64,000 bases of DNA from Paucibacter aquatile. Lineage in GTDB: Bacteria > Pseudomonadota > Gammaproteobacteria > Burkholderiales > Burkholderiaceae_C. Positions 44,422 through 52,298 of this stretch are shown piece by piece; position 1 is the first letter of the stretch, and each line of letters starts with the position of its first letter. The notes beneath the pieces were generated by a model. It was not told the DNA's origin. It did no database searches and saw only the letters and a program-made list of their open reading frames with translations. The stretch is from the NCBI RefSeq assembly GCF_002885975.1, contig NZ_POSP01000003.1, positions 1,178,001-1,242,000 of the forward strand, given 5' to 3'. A program made the translations under genes and the position numbers.

Positions 44422-45479
44422 GCAGCTGCTGTTTCAGCACCGGTGCCGGTTCGCGGCTGCGCAGTGGCTTGGCCGCTTGCCTGGGTGTTCTCGCCTTGCT
44501 GCCCGGTGCATCTGCGGGCGGCGAGGCCAGCACGCTCACCGCAGCCGAATCCAAGGCTGAGGCTCTGAACTGTGCCGACCTGCCGCCCCTGCTCGCCTCC
44601 AAGGACCGCCAGCTGGTGCTGGCATCGCGGGACGGATGGGTGGCCGTGTTTGACATGAACCCAAGCAGCCTGCGGCACGAGCGACGGGTCGCCTCCTCAC
44701 TCGAAGCCTTGGCCCTGAGCAGCGATGGCCGCTGGCTGCTGGCCAGCACCGAGCAGGCCAGCGCCTTGCAGCTCTTCGATGGACGGCTGCAGCCGGTCAA
44801 GACGATTGCCTTGCAAAGCCTGGACGGCCGGCAGCGCACACGCGTCGCGGCCATCCGCGACCTTCCGGAACGCCGCAGCTTTCTGGTCGCACTGCAGGAC
44901 CTGGCTGAGGTTTGGGAGATTTCATACGACCCGCTGGCAGAGGAAGTCCATGACGGCCTGGTCCATGACTACCGCATGGGCGAAGCCCTGGGCAAGCCGG
45001 GATATCTGCATCCGCGACGCACACCGCTGGAAGCGCCCGTGATGGACTGGCTGAAGGGCACGGCCGCCCCTCACATCTGGCTCACCTTGCAGCCCAGGGC
45101 GGGCGGCGGGCTGCGGCTGCAGCTGCTCCACCTCGATGTTCGCCGCGCCATCGCCAGCATGCCGCTCAGCCACGCCGTGAAGCTGAGCGCTGGCCTGCTC
45201 TTTGAACGACAAGGCCATCCCGTCCTAGCCGTTCCGGCGCAGGATCAGAGTCAGGACCGGTTGGAGTTCATCGACCTGCAGCGCCTTCACCCACCGCTTG
45301 ACCTGGACCTGCCCAGGTTCGCAAACCCTGCGGGCCAGGCCCAGAGCGCGTCGCAGACTGACGCACTGCGAAAGTTGCCGTGGAGCCAGCTGAAAGGGCG
45401 CTACCCCAGGCCGCCCGTTGTGGCTGATGCGGTGGAACCGGCAGACGCCTGCGTCGGCGGCGATGGAGCGGAATCATGA
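44418..45479 (+). CDS. Exported cytochrome-d1-like beta-propeller protein
   Basis: A 353-residue protein with a Sec signal (SGLAACLGVLALLPGASAG) and repeated beta-propeller blades resembling the d1 domain of NirS/NirF/NirN. Blade-like segments are LVLASRDGWVAVFDMN, LEALALSSDGRWLLASTE and RRSFLVALQDLAEVWEISYD. It has no CxxCH, so no heme c. Whether it binds heme d1 is not visible. The ATG overlaps the regulator stop and its own stop overlaps ccmA, both by ATGA. The d1-like assignment is by pattern only; a generic YVTN/PQQ propeller is the alternative. Confidence 0.7.
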   Translation: MSSCCFSTGAGSRLRSGLAACLGVLALLPGASAGGEASTLTAAESKAEALNCADLPPLLASKDRQLVLASRDGWVAVFDMNPSSLRHERRVASSLEALALSSDGRWLLASTEQASALQLFDGRLQPVKTIALQSLDGRQRTRVAAIRDLPERRSFLVALQDLAEVWEISYDPLAEEVHDGLVHDYRMGEALGKPGYLHPRRTPLEAPVMDWLKGTAAPHIWLTLQPRAGGGLRLQLLHLDVRRAIASMPLSHAVKLSAGLLFERQGHPVLAVPAQDQSQDRLEFIDLQRLHPPLDLDLPRFANPAGQAQSASQTDALRKLPWSQLKGRYPRPPVVADAVEPADACVGGDGAES

Positions 45480-46084
45480 GCATGGCCTCGCCCTGCTTGC
45501 TGAGCGCCAAGCAGCTGAGCTGCCAACGCGGAGGCCGCAGCCTGTTCGAGGAGTTCAGCTTGCAGCTGAACGCGGGCGACATCGTCTGGCTTCAGGGCAG
45601 CAATGGCCGCGGCAAGACCACATTGCTGCGCACGCTTGCGGGCCTGCGGCCGGCTGAGCGAGGAGGCATCCAGCATGCGGCGGCCTTGCGATTTCTCGGC
45701 CACAACAATGGCTTGAAGCCAGACCTGACCGTGCTGGAGGGCTTGCGCTTTCAGGCCCGCTGGCAAGGCCTGGCGGACGATGAGGCCAGCCTGCTGCAGG
45801 CGCTGAAGCACTTCGGGCTGGCGCCCATGCGCACCCGCCGCAGCGCTCAGCTCAGCCAAGGCCAGCAACGCCGCGCTGCATTGGCATCGCTGGCCCTGCC
45901 GCAGGCGGGTGCTTGCTGGCTGCTGGACGAGCCCTTCGATGCGCTGGACGACGACAGCGTGCAGCAGTTGTGCGCTCTGCTGAGCAGCCATGCGGCCGCA
46001 GGCGGTGCGGTGCTGTTCACCAGCCACCAGCATCTGCCTGGGCTGGCCAGCCGCCAGCTGCTATTGAGCGGAGGCCGCCCATGA
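45476..46084 (+). CDS. ccmA: CcmA: heme export ABC ATPase
   Basis: ATPase that drives release of holo-CcmE during c-type cytochrome maturation (system I). The 202 residues have Walker A GSNGRGKTTLL (about residue 42), signature LSQGQQRRAALA, Walker B CWLLDEPFDALDDD and the switch FTSHQHL. The conserved FLGHNNGLKPDLTV segment is diagnostic for CcmA. Both ends overlap neighbours by ATGA. The copy-associated cytochromes NirS, NorC, NapB, NapC and c551 lie in this same region. Confidence 0.95.
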   Translation: MSMASPCLLSAKQLSCQRGGRSLFEEFSLQLNAGDIVWLQGSNGRGKTTLLRTLAGLRPAERGGIQHAAALRFLGHNNGLKPDLTVLEGLRFQARWQGLADDEASLLQALKHFGLAPMRTRRSAQLSQGQQRRAALASLALPQAGACWLLDEPFDALDDDSVQQLCALLSSHAAAGGAVLFTSHQHLPGLASRQLLLSGGRP

Positions 46085-46749
46085 CGCCCACGAGCTGGCT
46101 GCTGCTGCAGCGCGAGCTGCGCCTGGCGATGCGCCGGCCCGTCGACGCTGGCCTGCCGGTGGCCTTTTTGCTGCTGGCAGCCTGCCTGTTTCCGCTCGGC
46201 CTGGGGCCCGAACCCGAGCAGCTGCGTCGCATGGCGCCGGGCGTGCTGTGGGTGCTGGCCTTGCTGGCAAGTCTCTTGTCCCTGCACAGCCTGTATGCCG
46301 CCGATGCCCAGGACGGCAGCCTGGACCAGTTGCTGCTGCCGCCGCACTCGGCCTGGCGCCTGGCCGCCGTCAAGGCCCTGGCGCACTGGCTGAGCCATGG
46401 CCTGCCCCTGCTGCTGGCCACGCCGCTGCTGGGCCTGATGTACGGCATGCACAGCGACAGCCTTGGGCTCTTGATGCTGAGCCTGCTGCTGGGCACGCCG
46501 AGCCTGAGCCTGCTGGGCAATCTGGCCGCCGCCCTGACCCTGGGCCTGCGCAATGGCGCCTTGCTCAATCTGCTGATCGTGCTGCCGCTGGCGGTGCCTG
46601 TTCTGATCTTCGGCAGCGGCGCCGTCGGCGCGCTGGAGGCCGGCCTGCCTGTTGACGGCCATCTGTCCCTGCTGGCCGCCCTGCTGATCGGCGCCCTGCT
46701 GGCCCTGCCCGCAGCCACCGCCGCGGCCCTGCGCATCGCCCTGATCTGA
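46081..46749 (+). CDS. ccmB: CcmB: heme export ABC permease
   Basis: Inner-membrane partner of CcmA, 222 residues, six predicted helices. Typical segments are LQRELRLAMRRPVDAGLPVA, MAPGVLWVLALLASLLSLHS, DQLLLPPHSAWRLAAVKALA and NGALLNLLIVLPLAVPVLIF. The ATG overlaps the ccmA stop and the stop overlaps ccmC. It works with CcmCDE in the periplasmic delivery of heme. Confidence 0.95.
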   Translation: MTPTSWLLLQRELRLAMRRPVDAGLPVAFLLLAACLFPLGLGPEPEQLRRMAPGVLWVLALLASLLSLHSLYAADAQDGSLDQLLLPPHSAWRLAAVKALAHWLSHGLPLLLATPLLGLMYGMHSDSLGLLMLSLLLGTPSLSLLGNLAAALTLGLRNGALLNLLIVLPLAVPVLIFGSGAVGALEAGLPVDGHLSLLAALLIGALLALPAATAAALRIALI

Positions 46750-47531
46750 TGGACATGCTGAGCTCGCCCCCACATCCCATGACACGCACGCACCGCTTCT
46801 ACACCTATGCCGCGCCCTCGCGTTTCTACGCGCTGGCCGGCCGCCTGTTGCCGGGCCTGTGGCTGCTGGCCGCGGGGCTGGGGGCCCTGGGCCTGTACCT
46901 GGCCTTCTTCAAAGCACCGACCGACGCCACCCAGGGCCAGGCCTATCGCATCCTCTTCATCCATGTGCCGGCGGCCTGGCTGTCCATGCTGCTCTATCTG
47001 GCCCTGGCTTTCTGGGCCGCCATCGGCTGGGCCTTCAAGGCACGCATGGCCTCGCTGCTGGCGCGGGCGATCGCACCGACCGGCGCCGGCTTCACCGTGA
47101 TTGCCCTGCTCAGCGGCGCGCTATGGGGCCAGCCGAGCTGGGGCAGCTGGTGGGTCTGGGACGCGCGCCTGACCTCGGAGCTGATCCTGCTGTTTCTCTA
47201 CCTCGGCTATCTGGCCTTGGTGCACGCCATCGAGGACCCGCAGCGGGCCGACCCGGCCGGCGCCCTGCTGGCCCTGGTCGGCGTGATCAATGTGCCCGTC
47301 ATCTATTTCAGCGTGCGCTGGTGGAACACCTTGCACCAGGGCGCCAGCATCAGCCTGACGGCCGCGCCGCGCATGGCCGAGACCATGTTGCAGGCCCTGG
47401 CCGTGATGAGCCTGGCCTGCTGGGCCTATGCCTTCGCCGTCATCTTCACCCGCGCCCGCGGCCTGATCCTGGAGCGCGAACAAGGCAAGGCCTGGGTGCA
47501 GGCCCTGAGCAAGAAAGGACAAGCCGTATGA
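46749..47531 (+). CDS. ccmC: CcmC: heme handling protein
   Basis: Loads heme onto CcmE in the inner membrane. The 260 residues have six helices and the periplasmic tryptophan-rich WWD motif WGSWWVWDARLTSELIL (about residue 131). Conserved His ligands lie in LFIHVPAAWLSMLLY and WWNTLHQGASI. An in-frame ATG ten codons in (MTRTHRF) is an alternative start; I kept the first because it overlaps the ccmB stop. Confidence 0.96.
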   Translation: MDMLSSPPHPMTRTHRFYTYAAPSRFYALAGRLLPGLWLLAAGLGALGLYLAFFKAPTDATQGQAYRILFIHVPAAWLSMLLYLALAFWAAIGWAFKARMASLLARAIAPTGAGFTVIALLSGALWGQPSWGSWWVWDARLTSELILLFLYLGYLALVHAIEDPQRADPAGALLALVGVINVPVIYFSVRWWNTLHQGASISLTAAPRMAETMLQALAVMSLACWAYAFAVIFTRARGLILEREQGKAWVQALSKKGQAV

Positions 47532-47692
47532 ACTGGCACAGCGCCGCCGATTTCTTCCATATGGACGGCTACGGCTTTTTTGTCTGGGGCAGCTACGGCT
47601 CGGCCCTGCTCTGGATGCTGGTCGAAGTGGGCCTGGCCCGGCGCCGCCACAGCCAGGCCTTGCAGCAACTGTCCGAAGAGGACGGCGCATGA
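47528..47692 (+). CDS. ccmD: CcmD: small heme-exporter subunit
   Basis: A 54-residue single-helix protein (GFFVWGSYGSALLWMLVEVG), followed by a basic and then polar tail (LARRRHSQALQQL), as in the CcmD family. It stabilises the CcmABC complex with CcmE. It overlaps ccmC by ATGA and ccmE by ATGA. Confidence 0.92.
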   Translation: MNWHSAADFFHMDGYGFFVWGSYGSALLWMLVEVGLARRRHSQALQQLSEEDGA

Positions 47693-48156
47693 TGATCAAA
47701 AAAACCCGCCATCGCCGCCTGCTGCTGATCGCTGCCGGCCTGCTGGCCCTGGGCGCTATCGCGGCCCTGGTGATGAATGCCTTCCGCAGCAATCTGGTCT
47801 TCTTCTACACGCCCAGCCAGGTGGCCGCGCAAGAGGCGCCGCAAGGCCGCAGCTTCCGCATCGGCGGCCTGGTGCAGCCGGGCAGCGTCCGGCGCGAAGG
47901 CGTGCGGGTGCAGTTCGTGATCAGCGACGGCAGCGAGCAGGTGCCCGTCAGCTTCCAGGGTGCCCTGCCCGACTTGTTCAAAGAGGGCAAAGGCGTGGTC
48001 GCACAAGGCCAGTTGCAGGGCCGGCAGTTCCTGGCCCGTGAGGTGCTGGCCAAGCATGACGAGAACTACATGCCGCCCGAGGCCGCCGACGCGCTGCAGC
48101 GCAGCCAGCAGGCCCGCGAGCGCGCCGCCCAGACCCTGAAAGGCAGCACGCCGTGA
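47689..48156 (+). CDS. ccmE: CcmE: periplasmic heme chaperone
   Basis: Membrane-anchored chaperone of 155 residues that binds heme covalently. A helix (LLLIAAGLLALGAIAALVMN) is followed by the OB-fold; GRSFRIGGLVQPGSVRR is its signature. The heme-binding motif is VLAKHDENYMPPE, with the His near residue 123 and Tyr four positions later. The C-terminal tail is short. It sits between ccmD and ccmF with overlapping ends. Confidence 0.96.
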   Translation: MMIKKTRHRRLLLIAAGLLALGAIAALVMNAFRSNLVFFYTPSQVAAQEAPQGRSFRIGGLVQPGSVRREGVRVQFVISDGSEQVPVSFQGALPDLFKEGKGVVAQGQLQGRQFLAREVLAKHDENYMPPEAADALQRSQQARERAAQTLKGSTP

Positions 48157-50114
48157 TCCCCGAACTCGGACATCTCGCCCTCTGGCTGGCCCTGGGCGTG
48201 GCCCTGCTGCTGGCCGGCCTGCCGGTGCTGGGCGCGCAGCGCCACCGCGCCGACTGGATGGCGCTGGACCGGCCCTTGACCCTGGCCTTGGCCGCCCTGG
48301 TCGGCCTGGGCTATCTGGCCTTGACCCAGGCCTTTGTGGCCAGCGATTTCTCGGTCGCCTATGTGGCCCAGCATTCCAACCGCGAGCTGCCCCTGGCCTA
48401 CCGCATTGCCGGGGTCTGGGGCGGGCATGAGGGCTCGATGTTGCTGTGGGTGGCGCTGCTGGTGGCCTGGACCCTGGCCGTCTCGGCCGCTGGCCGGCAG
48501 CTGCCGGCACCGCTGCGCGCACGGGTGCTGGGCGTGCTGGGCGCGCTGGCGGCCGGCTTCCTGGTCTTTCTGCTCGTCACCTCCAATCCCTTTGCCCGCC
48601 TGGTGCCCGGCCTGCCCGAGGGCCGAGACCTCAACCCGTTGCTGCAGGACCCCGGCATGGTGCTGCACCCACCCATGCTGTATATGGGTTATGTCGGCTT
48701 CGCCGTGGCCTTTGCCTTCGCCATTGCGGCCTTGGCCGGCGGCGAGCTCAACGCCGCCTGGGCACGCTTCGCCCGGCCCTGGACCAGCGCCGCCTGGGCC
48801 TTTCTGACCCTGGGCATCGCCCTGGGCAGCTGGTGGGCCTACTACGAGCTCGGTTGGGGCGGCTGGTGGTTCTGGGACCCGGTCGAGAACGCCAGCTTCA
48901 TGCCCTGGCTGGCCGGCACCGCCCTGATGCACTCGCTGGCCGTCAGCGAAAAGCGCGGTGTCTTCAAGGCCTGGACGGTGCTGCTGGCCATCGTCACCTT
49001 CTCGCTGTCCCTGCTCGGCACCTTTCTGGTCCGCTCGGGCGTGCTCAGCTCGGTCCATGCCTTTGCCACCGACCCGCAGCGCGGCCTGGCCATCCTGGTC
49101 TTTCTGGTGCTGGTGGTGGGCGGCTCGCTGAGCTTGTATGCGGCACGCGCCGGCGCGGTCGGCCTGGGGGCGCGCTTCCACTGGCGCAGCCGTGAAACCA
49201 CGCTGCTGGCCAACAATGTGATGCTGCTGGCCGCCTGCGGCGCGGTGCTGCTGGGCACGCTTTACCCGATGGCGCTGGATGCCGTCAGCGGGCAGAAGAT
49301 TTCGGTCGGCCCGCCCTATTTCGAGGCGGTGTTCGTGCCGCTGATGGCGCCGGTGATCCTGTTGATGGGCCTGGGCCCGCTGCTGCGCTGGAAGGGCATG
49401 GACAGCGCCGAGCTGCTGCGCCGCCTGCGTTGGCCGCTGATGCTGAGCCCGCTGGCCGCCGGCGCCCATGGCTGGGCCACGGCGCAGCTGAGCCTGGCCG
49501 CCTGGGGCGGCCTGCTGCTGGCCTGGTGGGTGCTGGTGTCGGTGGCGCTGGAGCTGGGTGAACGCCTGTGGCCAACGCCGGGCCAGGGCTGGTGGGCGCG
49601 CGCGCGCGCCTTGCCGCGTTCGGCCGCCGCCATGCTGCTGGCCCATGCTGGCGTCGGCGTCTTCATCATCGGCGTCACCCTGGTCGGCAGCCTGGCCCTG
49701 AGCCAGGACCTGCCGCTGCAGCGCGGCGAGAGCGCCCGCCTGGGCGAGCACAGCTTCCGCCTGAGCGAGCTTCGCGCCGTGGACGGCCCCAACTACCGCG
49801 CCATGCGCGGCACGGTGGAGGTGACCCGCGAGGGCCGGCCTGTGGCCACCCTGTACCCCGAGAAGCGGCTCTACCGCAGCCAGGAGATGCCCATGACCGA
49901 AGCCGGCATCGCCAGTGGCCTGCTGCGCGACCTTTACGTCTCACTGAGCGAGCCGATCAATGAGCAGGCCGATGCCTGGATCGTCCACATCACCATCAAG
50001 CCCTATGTCAACTGGATCTGGGGCGGCTGCCTGCTGATGGGCTTGGGCGGCCTGCTGGCCGCCAGCGACCGACGCTACCGCAGCAACAGCCAACAAGCGA
50101 GCGCACGCCCATGA
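48153..50114 (+). CDS. ccmF: CcmF: cytochrome c heme lyase subunit
   Basis: Large integral membrane protein, 653 residues with about 14 helices, that attaches heme to apocytochrome with CcmH/CcmI. The WWD motif is WGGWWFWDPVENASFMPWL (about residue 234). Conserved His-containing segments include FLVRSGVLSSVHAFATDP and AYRIAGVWGGHEGSMLLW. The start is GTG, overlapping the ccmE stop by 4 nt. A periplasmic insert before the last helix (TREGRPVATLYPEKRLY) is normal. Confidence 0.97.
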   Translation: MIPELGHLALWLALGVALLLAGLPVLGAQRHRADWMALDRPLTLALAALVGLGYLALTQAFVASDFSVAYVAQHSNRELPLAYRIAGVWGGHEGSMLLWVALLVAWTLAVSAAGRQLPAPLRARVLGVLGALAAGFLVFLLVTSNPFARLVPGLPEGRDLNPLLQDPGMVLHPPMLYMGYVGFAVAFAFAIAALAGGELNAAWARFARPWTSAAWAFLTLGIALGSWWAYYELGWGGWWFWDPVENASFMPWLAGTALMHSLAVSEKRGVFKAWTVLLAIVTFSLSLLGTFLVRSGVLSSVHAFATDPQRGLAILVFLVLVVGGSLSLYAARAGAVGLGARFHWRSRETTLLANNVMLLAACGAVLLGTLYPMALDAVSGQKISVGPPYFEAVFVPLMAPVILLMGLGPLLRWKGMDSAELLRRLRWPLMLSPLAAGAHGWATAQLSLAAWGGLLLAWWVLVSVALELGERLWPTPGQGWWARARALPRSAAAMLLAHAGVGVFIIGVTLVGSLALSQDLPLQRGESARLGEHSFRLSELRAVDGPNYRAMRGTVEVTREGRPVATLYPEKRLYRSQEMPMTEAGIASGLLRDLYVSLSEPINEQADAWIVHITIKPYVNWIWGGCLLMGLGGLLAASDRRYRSNSQQASARP

Positions 50115-50635
50115 AGCTCAAAGCGCTGATCCCCTTGCTGGGCTTTGCCGTGCTGGCCCTGTTCCTGGCGCGCGGCCTGCAGCTGAAACCGCGCGAGATC
50201 CCCTCGCCGCTGATTGGCAAGCCGGTGCCGGCCTTTGTGCTGACACCCTTGCTGGAGGGCGGCGCGCCGCTGAGCTCGGCTGACATGACGGGAAAAGTCA
50301 GCGTGCTCAATGTCTGGGCCTCCTGGTGCGGCCCCTGCCGCGAGGAACACCCGCTGCTGCTGGATCTGGCGCGGCGTCGGCCGGAGTTGCAGCTGCTGGG
50401 CCTGAACTACAAGGACGAGCCCGCCCAGGCCACGCGCTGGCTGAAAGAGCTGGGCAACCCCTACCGCGCCATCGGCTCGGACACGCGCGGCCAGGTCGGC
50501 ATCGACCTGGGCGTCTACGGCGTACCCGAGACCTTTGTGATCGACCGCCAGGGCCTGATTCGCTACAAGCATGTCGGCCCGCTGACGGCCGAGCTGCTGC
50601 GCGACACCCTGGAACCCTTGCTGGACCGACTATGA
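50111..50635 (+). CDS. ccmG: CcmG/DsbE: periplasmic thiol:disulfide oxidoreductase
   Basis: Thioredoxin-fold reductant that keeps apocytochrome cysteines reduced. The 174 residues have an N-terminal anchor helix and the active site ASWCGPCREEHPL (about residues 75-87). The cis-Pro lies in GVYGVPETFVIDRQG. The GLNYKDEPAQATRWL segment is specific for the CcmG group. The ATG overlaps ccmF by 4 nt and the stop overlaps ccmH. Confidence 0.95.
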   Translation: MKLKALIPLLGFAVLALFLARGLQLKPREIPSPLIGKPVPAFVLTPLLEGGAPLSSADMTGKVSVLNVWASWCGPCREEHPLLLDLARRRPELQLLGLNYKDEPAQATRWLKELGNPYRAIGSDTRGQVGIDLGVYGVPETFVIDRQGLIRYKHVGPLTAELLRDTLEPLLDRL

Positions 50636-51075
50636 GACCCCTGCCTGCGTGTCTGCTTGCTTGCCTCATGCTGCTGAGCCTCGGCGCCATGTCATGCGCC
50701 CGGGCCGAGGCCAGCACCGCCGAGCTGGACCGCCGCGCCCAGGCCCTGGCCCAGCAGCTGCGCTGCCTGGTCTGCCAGAACCAGACCATCGCCGACTCCC
50801 ATGCGCCGCTGGCCATGGACTTGAAGGCCCAGCTGCGCGAACAGCTGCAGGCCGGCCGCCGGGACGAAGAAATCATCCACTACATGACCGAGCGCTACGG
50901 CGACTTCGTGCTCTACAAGCCGCCGCTGCAAGCCAACACCTGGCTGCTATGGGCCGGCCCGGCACTGCTGATGGCCGCCGCCCTGGCCGGCCTGGTGCTG
51001 AACCTGCGCCGCCGGGCACGCCAGCCCGATGAAGCCTTTGAGGCGGCGCCCGAAGAGGAGGGAGACATCCGATGA
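50632..51075 (+). CDS. ccmH: CcmH: cytochrome c biogenesis thiol protein
   Basis: A 147-residue membrane-anchored protein. The signal (ACLLACLMLLSLGAMSCA) is followed by the redox motif LRCLVCQNQTIADS (Cys pair about residues 45 and 48). The family end YGDFVLYKPPLQANTWLLW leads into a C-terminal helix. It presents apocytochrome thiols to the CcmF heme lyase. It overlaps ccmG and ccmI, and the start at MRPLPAC was taken because it begins the signal. Confidence 0.95.
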   Translation: MRPLPACLLACLMLLSLGAMSCARAEASTAELDRRAQALAQQLRCLVCQNQTIADSHAPLAMDLKAQLREQLQAGRRDEEIIHYMTERYGDFVLYKPPLQANTWLLWAGPALLMAAALAGLVLNLRRRARQPDEAFEAAPEEEGDIR

Positions 51076-51869
51076 GCTGGCCCACGCAAGAACAGCAACA
51101 GGAACTGCAAGCGCTGCGCCGCCAAGGCCTGGCCCTGCAAGCCCAGCTGAACGGCAGCGCCGCGGCCGATGAATCTGCAGGCCAGGCCGCGCTGCAAGCC
51201 CGGCTGGACCGGCTGCGCCAGGAGATCGCCGCCCAGGTGCTGGCGCCGCCGCCCGCGCCGCTGCCGCGTCCCTCCCAGCGCCTGATCGCTGCCTGCGTGA
51301 GCCTGGTGCTGCTGGTCGGCGCGGGTGGCTATGCCTGGAAGGGTCAGCCCGAGGCCATCTCGCCCGAGGCACCGCCGGACCGCACCGAGGCCATGGTCGC
51401 GGGCCTGGCCCGCCGCCTGCAGCAGCAGCCCGAGGACGCCGCCGGCTGGGCCATGTTGGGCCGGTCCTACCTGGTACTGGGCCGCAGCGAACCCTCGATC
51501 GCCGCCTACCGCCGCGCCCTGGCCCTGCGGCCCGAGGATGCCGACCTGATGGCCGATCTGGCCGATGTCATGGCCAGCGGCCAGCAGGGTTCGCTGGAAG
51601 GCGAACCGGCGGCCCTGCTGCAGCGCGCGCTGCAGATCGCGCCAGATCACTTGAAGGCCCTGGCCCTGTCCGGCACCCGTGCCATGCGCCAGGGTGACGC
51701 AGCCGGCGCCATCCGCCATTGGCAGCGCCTGCAAGACATCGCCCCAGCCGAGCACCCCTTGCGCGAGCTGGCGGCGCAAGGCCTGGTCGCCGCCCGCGCG
51801 CAGGGGCCTCGCGCCTCGGCTGCGCCCCCATCAACCCCGGCCGGTACAGCTTCGGCGCCCCGGCCATGA
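51072..51869 (+). CDS. ccmI: CcmI-type TPR protein of heme lyase
   Basis: A 265-residue protein with one clear membrane helix (LIAACVSLVLLVGAGGYAW, about residues 72-90). A TPR-containing periplasmic part follows (AAGWAMLGRSYLVLGRSEPS, LLQRALQIAPDHLKALALSG). The cytoplasmic N-terminus is a coiled coil, and the usual first helix of CcmI seems to be missing, as does the large C-terminal domain; it is shorter than the about 400 residues of the Escherichia form. It binds apocytochrome C-termini for CcmF/H. Last of the overlapping ccm genes; napD follows 13 bp later. Confidence 0.9.
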   Translation: MSWPTQEQQQELQALRRQGLALQAQLNGSAAADESAGQAALQARLDRLRQEIAAQVLAPPPAPLPRPSQRLIAACVSLVLLVGAGGYAWKGQPEAISPEAPPDRTEAMVAGLARRLQQQPEDAAGWAMLGRSYLVLGRSEPSIAAYRRALALRPEDADLMADLADVMASGQQGSLEGEPAALLQRALQIAPDHLKALALSGTRAMRQGDAAGAIRHWQRLQDIAPAEHPLRELAAQGLVAARAQGPRASAAPPSTPAGTASAPRP

Positions 51870-51882
51870 ACAGGAGTTCCCC

Positions 51883-52194
51883 ATGAGTGTTCTCGGCGTG
51901 GTGCTGCGCATGCGGCCCGAGCATGTATCCGATGTGAGCGCTCGGCTCGCGACCCTGCCCGGCGTGGAACTGACACACAACCCGGATGACGGCCGATTGG
52001 TCCTGGTGATGGAGGACTGCGAGCAGATCTCCGCCGCGGCCCAGCTCGGTGCCATCGCGCTCTGGCCCGATGTGCTGGGCACCTCCCTGGTGTTCGAGTA
52101 CAGCGGCCCGGATGCCCCCGCGCCGGCCGGCCACGAGGAGCCGGCACAGGGCTGGCGGACCCGTCTCAGCGAGCTGGACACCGCAAAAACTTGA
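51883..52194 (+). CDS. napD: NapD: Tat-signal chaperone for NapA
   Basis: Small cytoplasmic protein (103 residues) that binds the NapA Tat signal and prevents premature export. The family start is SVLGVVLRMRPEHVSDVSAR, with the core LPGVELTHNPDDGRLVLVME following. The ATG is preceded by AGGAG at a good spacing. It begins 13 bp after ccmI, so it likely belongs to the ccm transcript. An Fnr-type box overlaps its stop and could start a separate napA transcript. Confidence 0.9.
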   Translation: MSVLGVVLRMRPEHVSDVSARLATLPGVELTHNPDDGRLVLVMEDCEQISAAAQLGAIALWPDVLGTSLVFEYSGPDAPAPAGHEEPAQGWRTRLSELDTAKT

Positions 52195-52232
52195 AGCAGT
52201 TCAAGGCGCAAACGCGCCAATTCCAGGACCAT
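52191..52232 (+). promoter_or_regulatory. Fnr/Dnr box and -10 of napA
   Basis: TTGAAGCAGTTCAA (TTGA-N6-TCAA) overlaps the napD stop codon. GACCAT follows 22 nt later, identical to the -10 of nirS. The predicted start is about 60 bp before napA, so napAGHBC can be induced apart from napD. Confidence 0.8.
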
Positions 52233-52298
52233 GCTTTTCATCTACATCTTCATTTCACGGGCGCCAGCCAAGACGGCTTGCGGCCACGGGAGCACCTC

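Noticed and set aside
48066..49751. Minus-strand open frame of 561 codons antisense to ccmF
   Set aside because: Gln/Gly-rich shadow frame; ccmF motifs are unmistakable on the plus strand.
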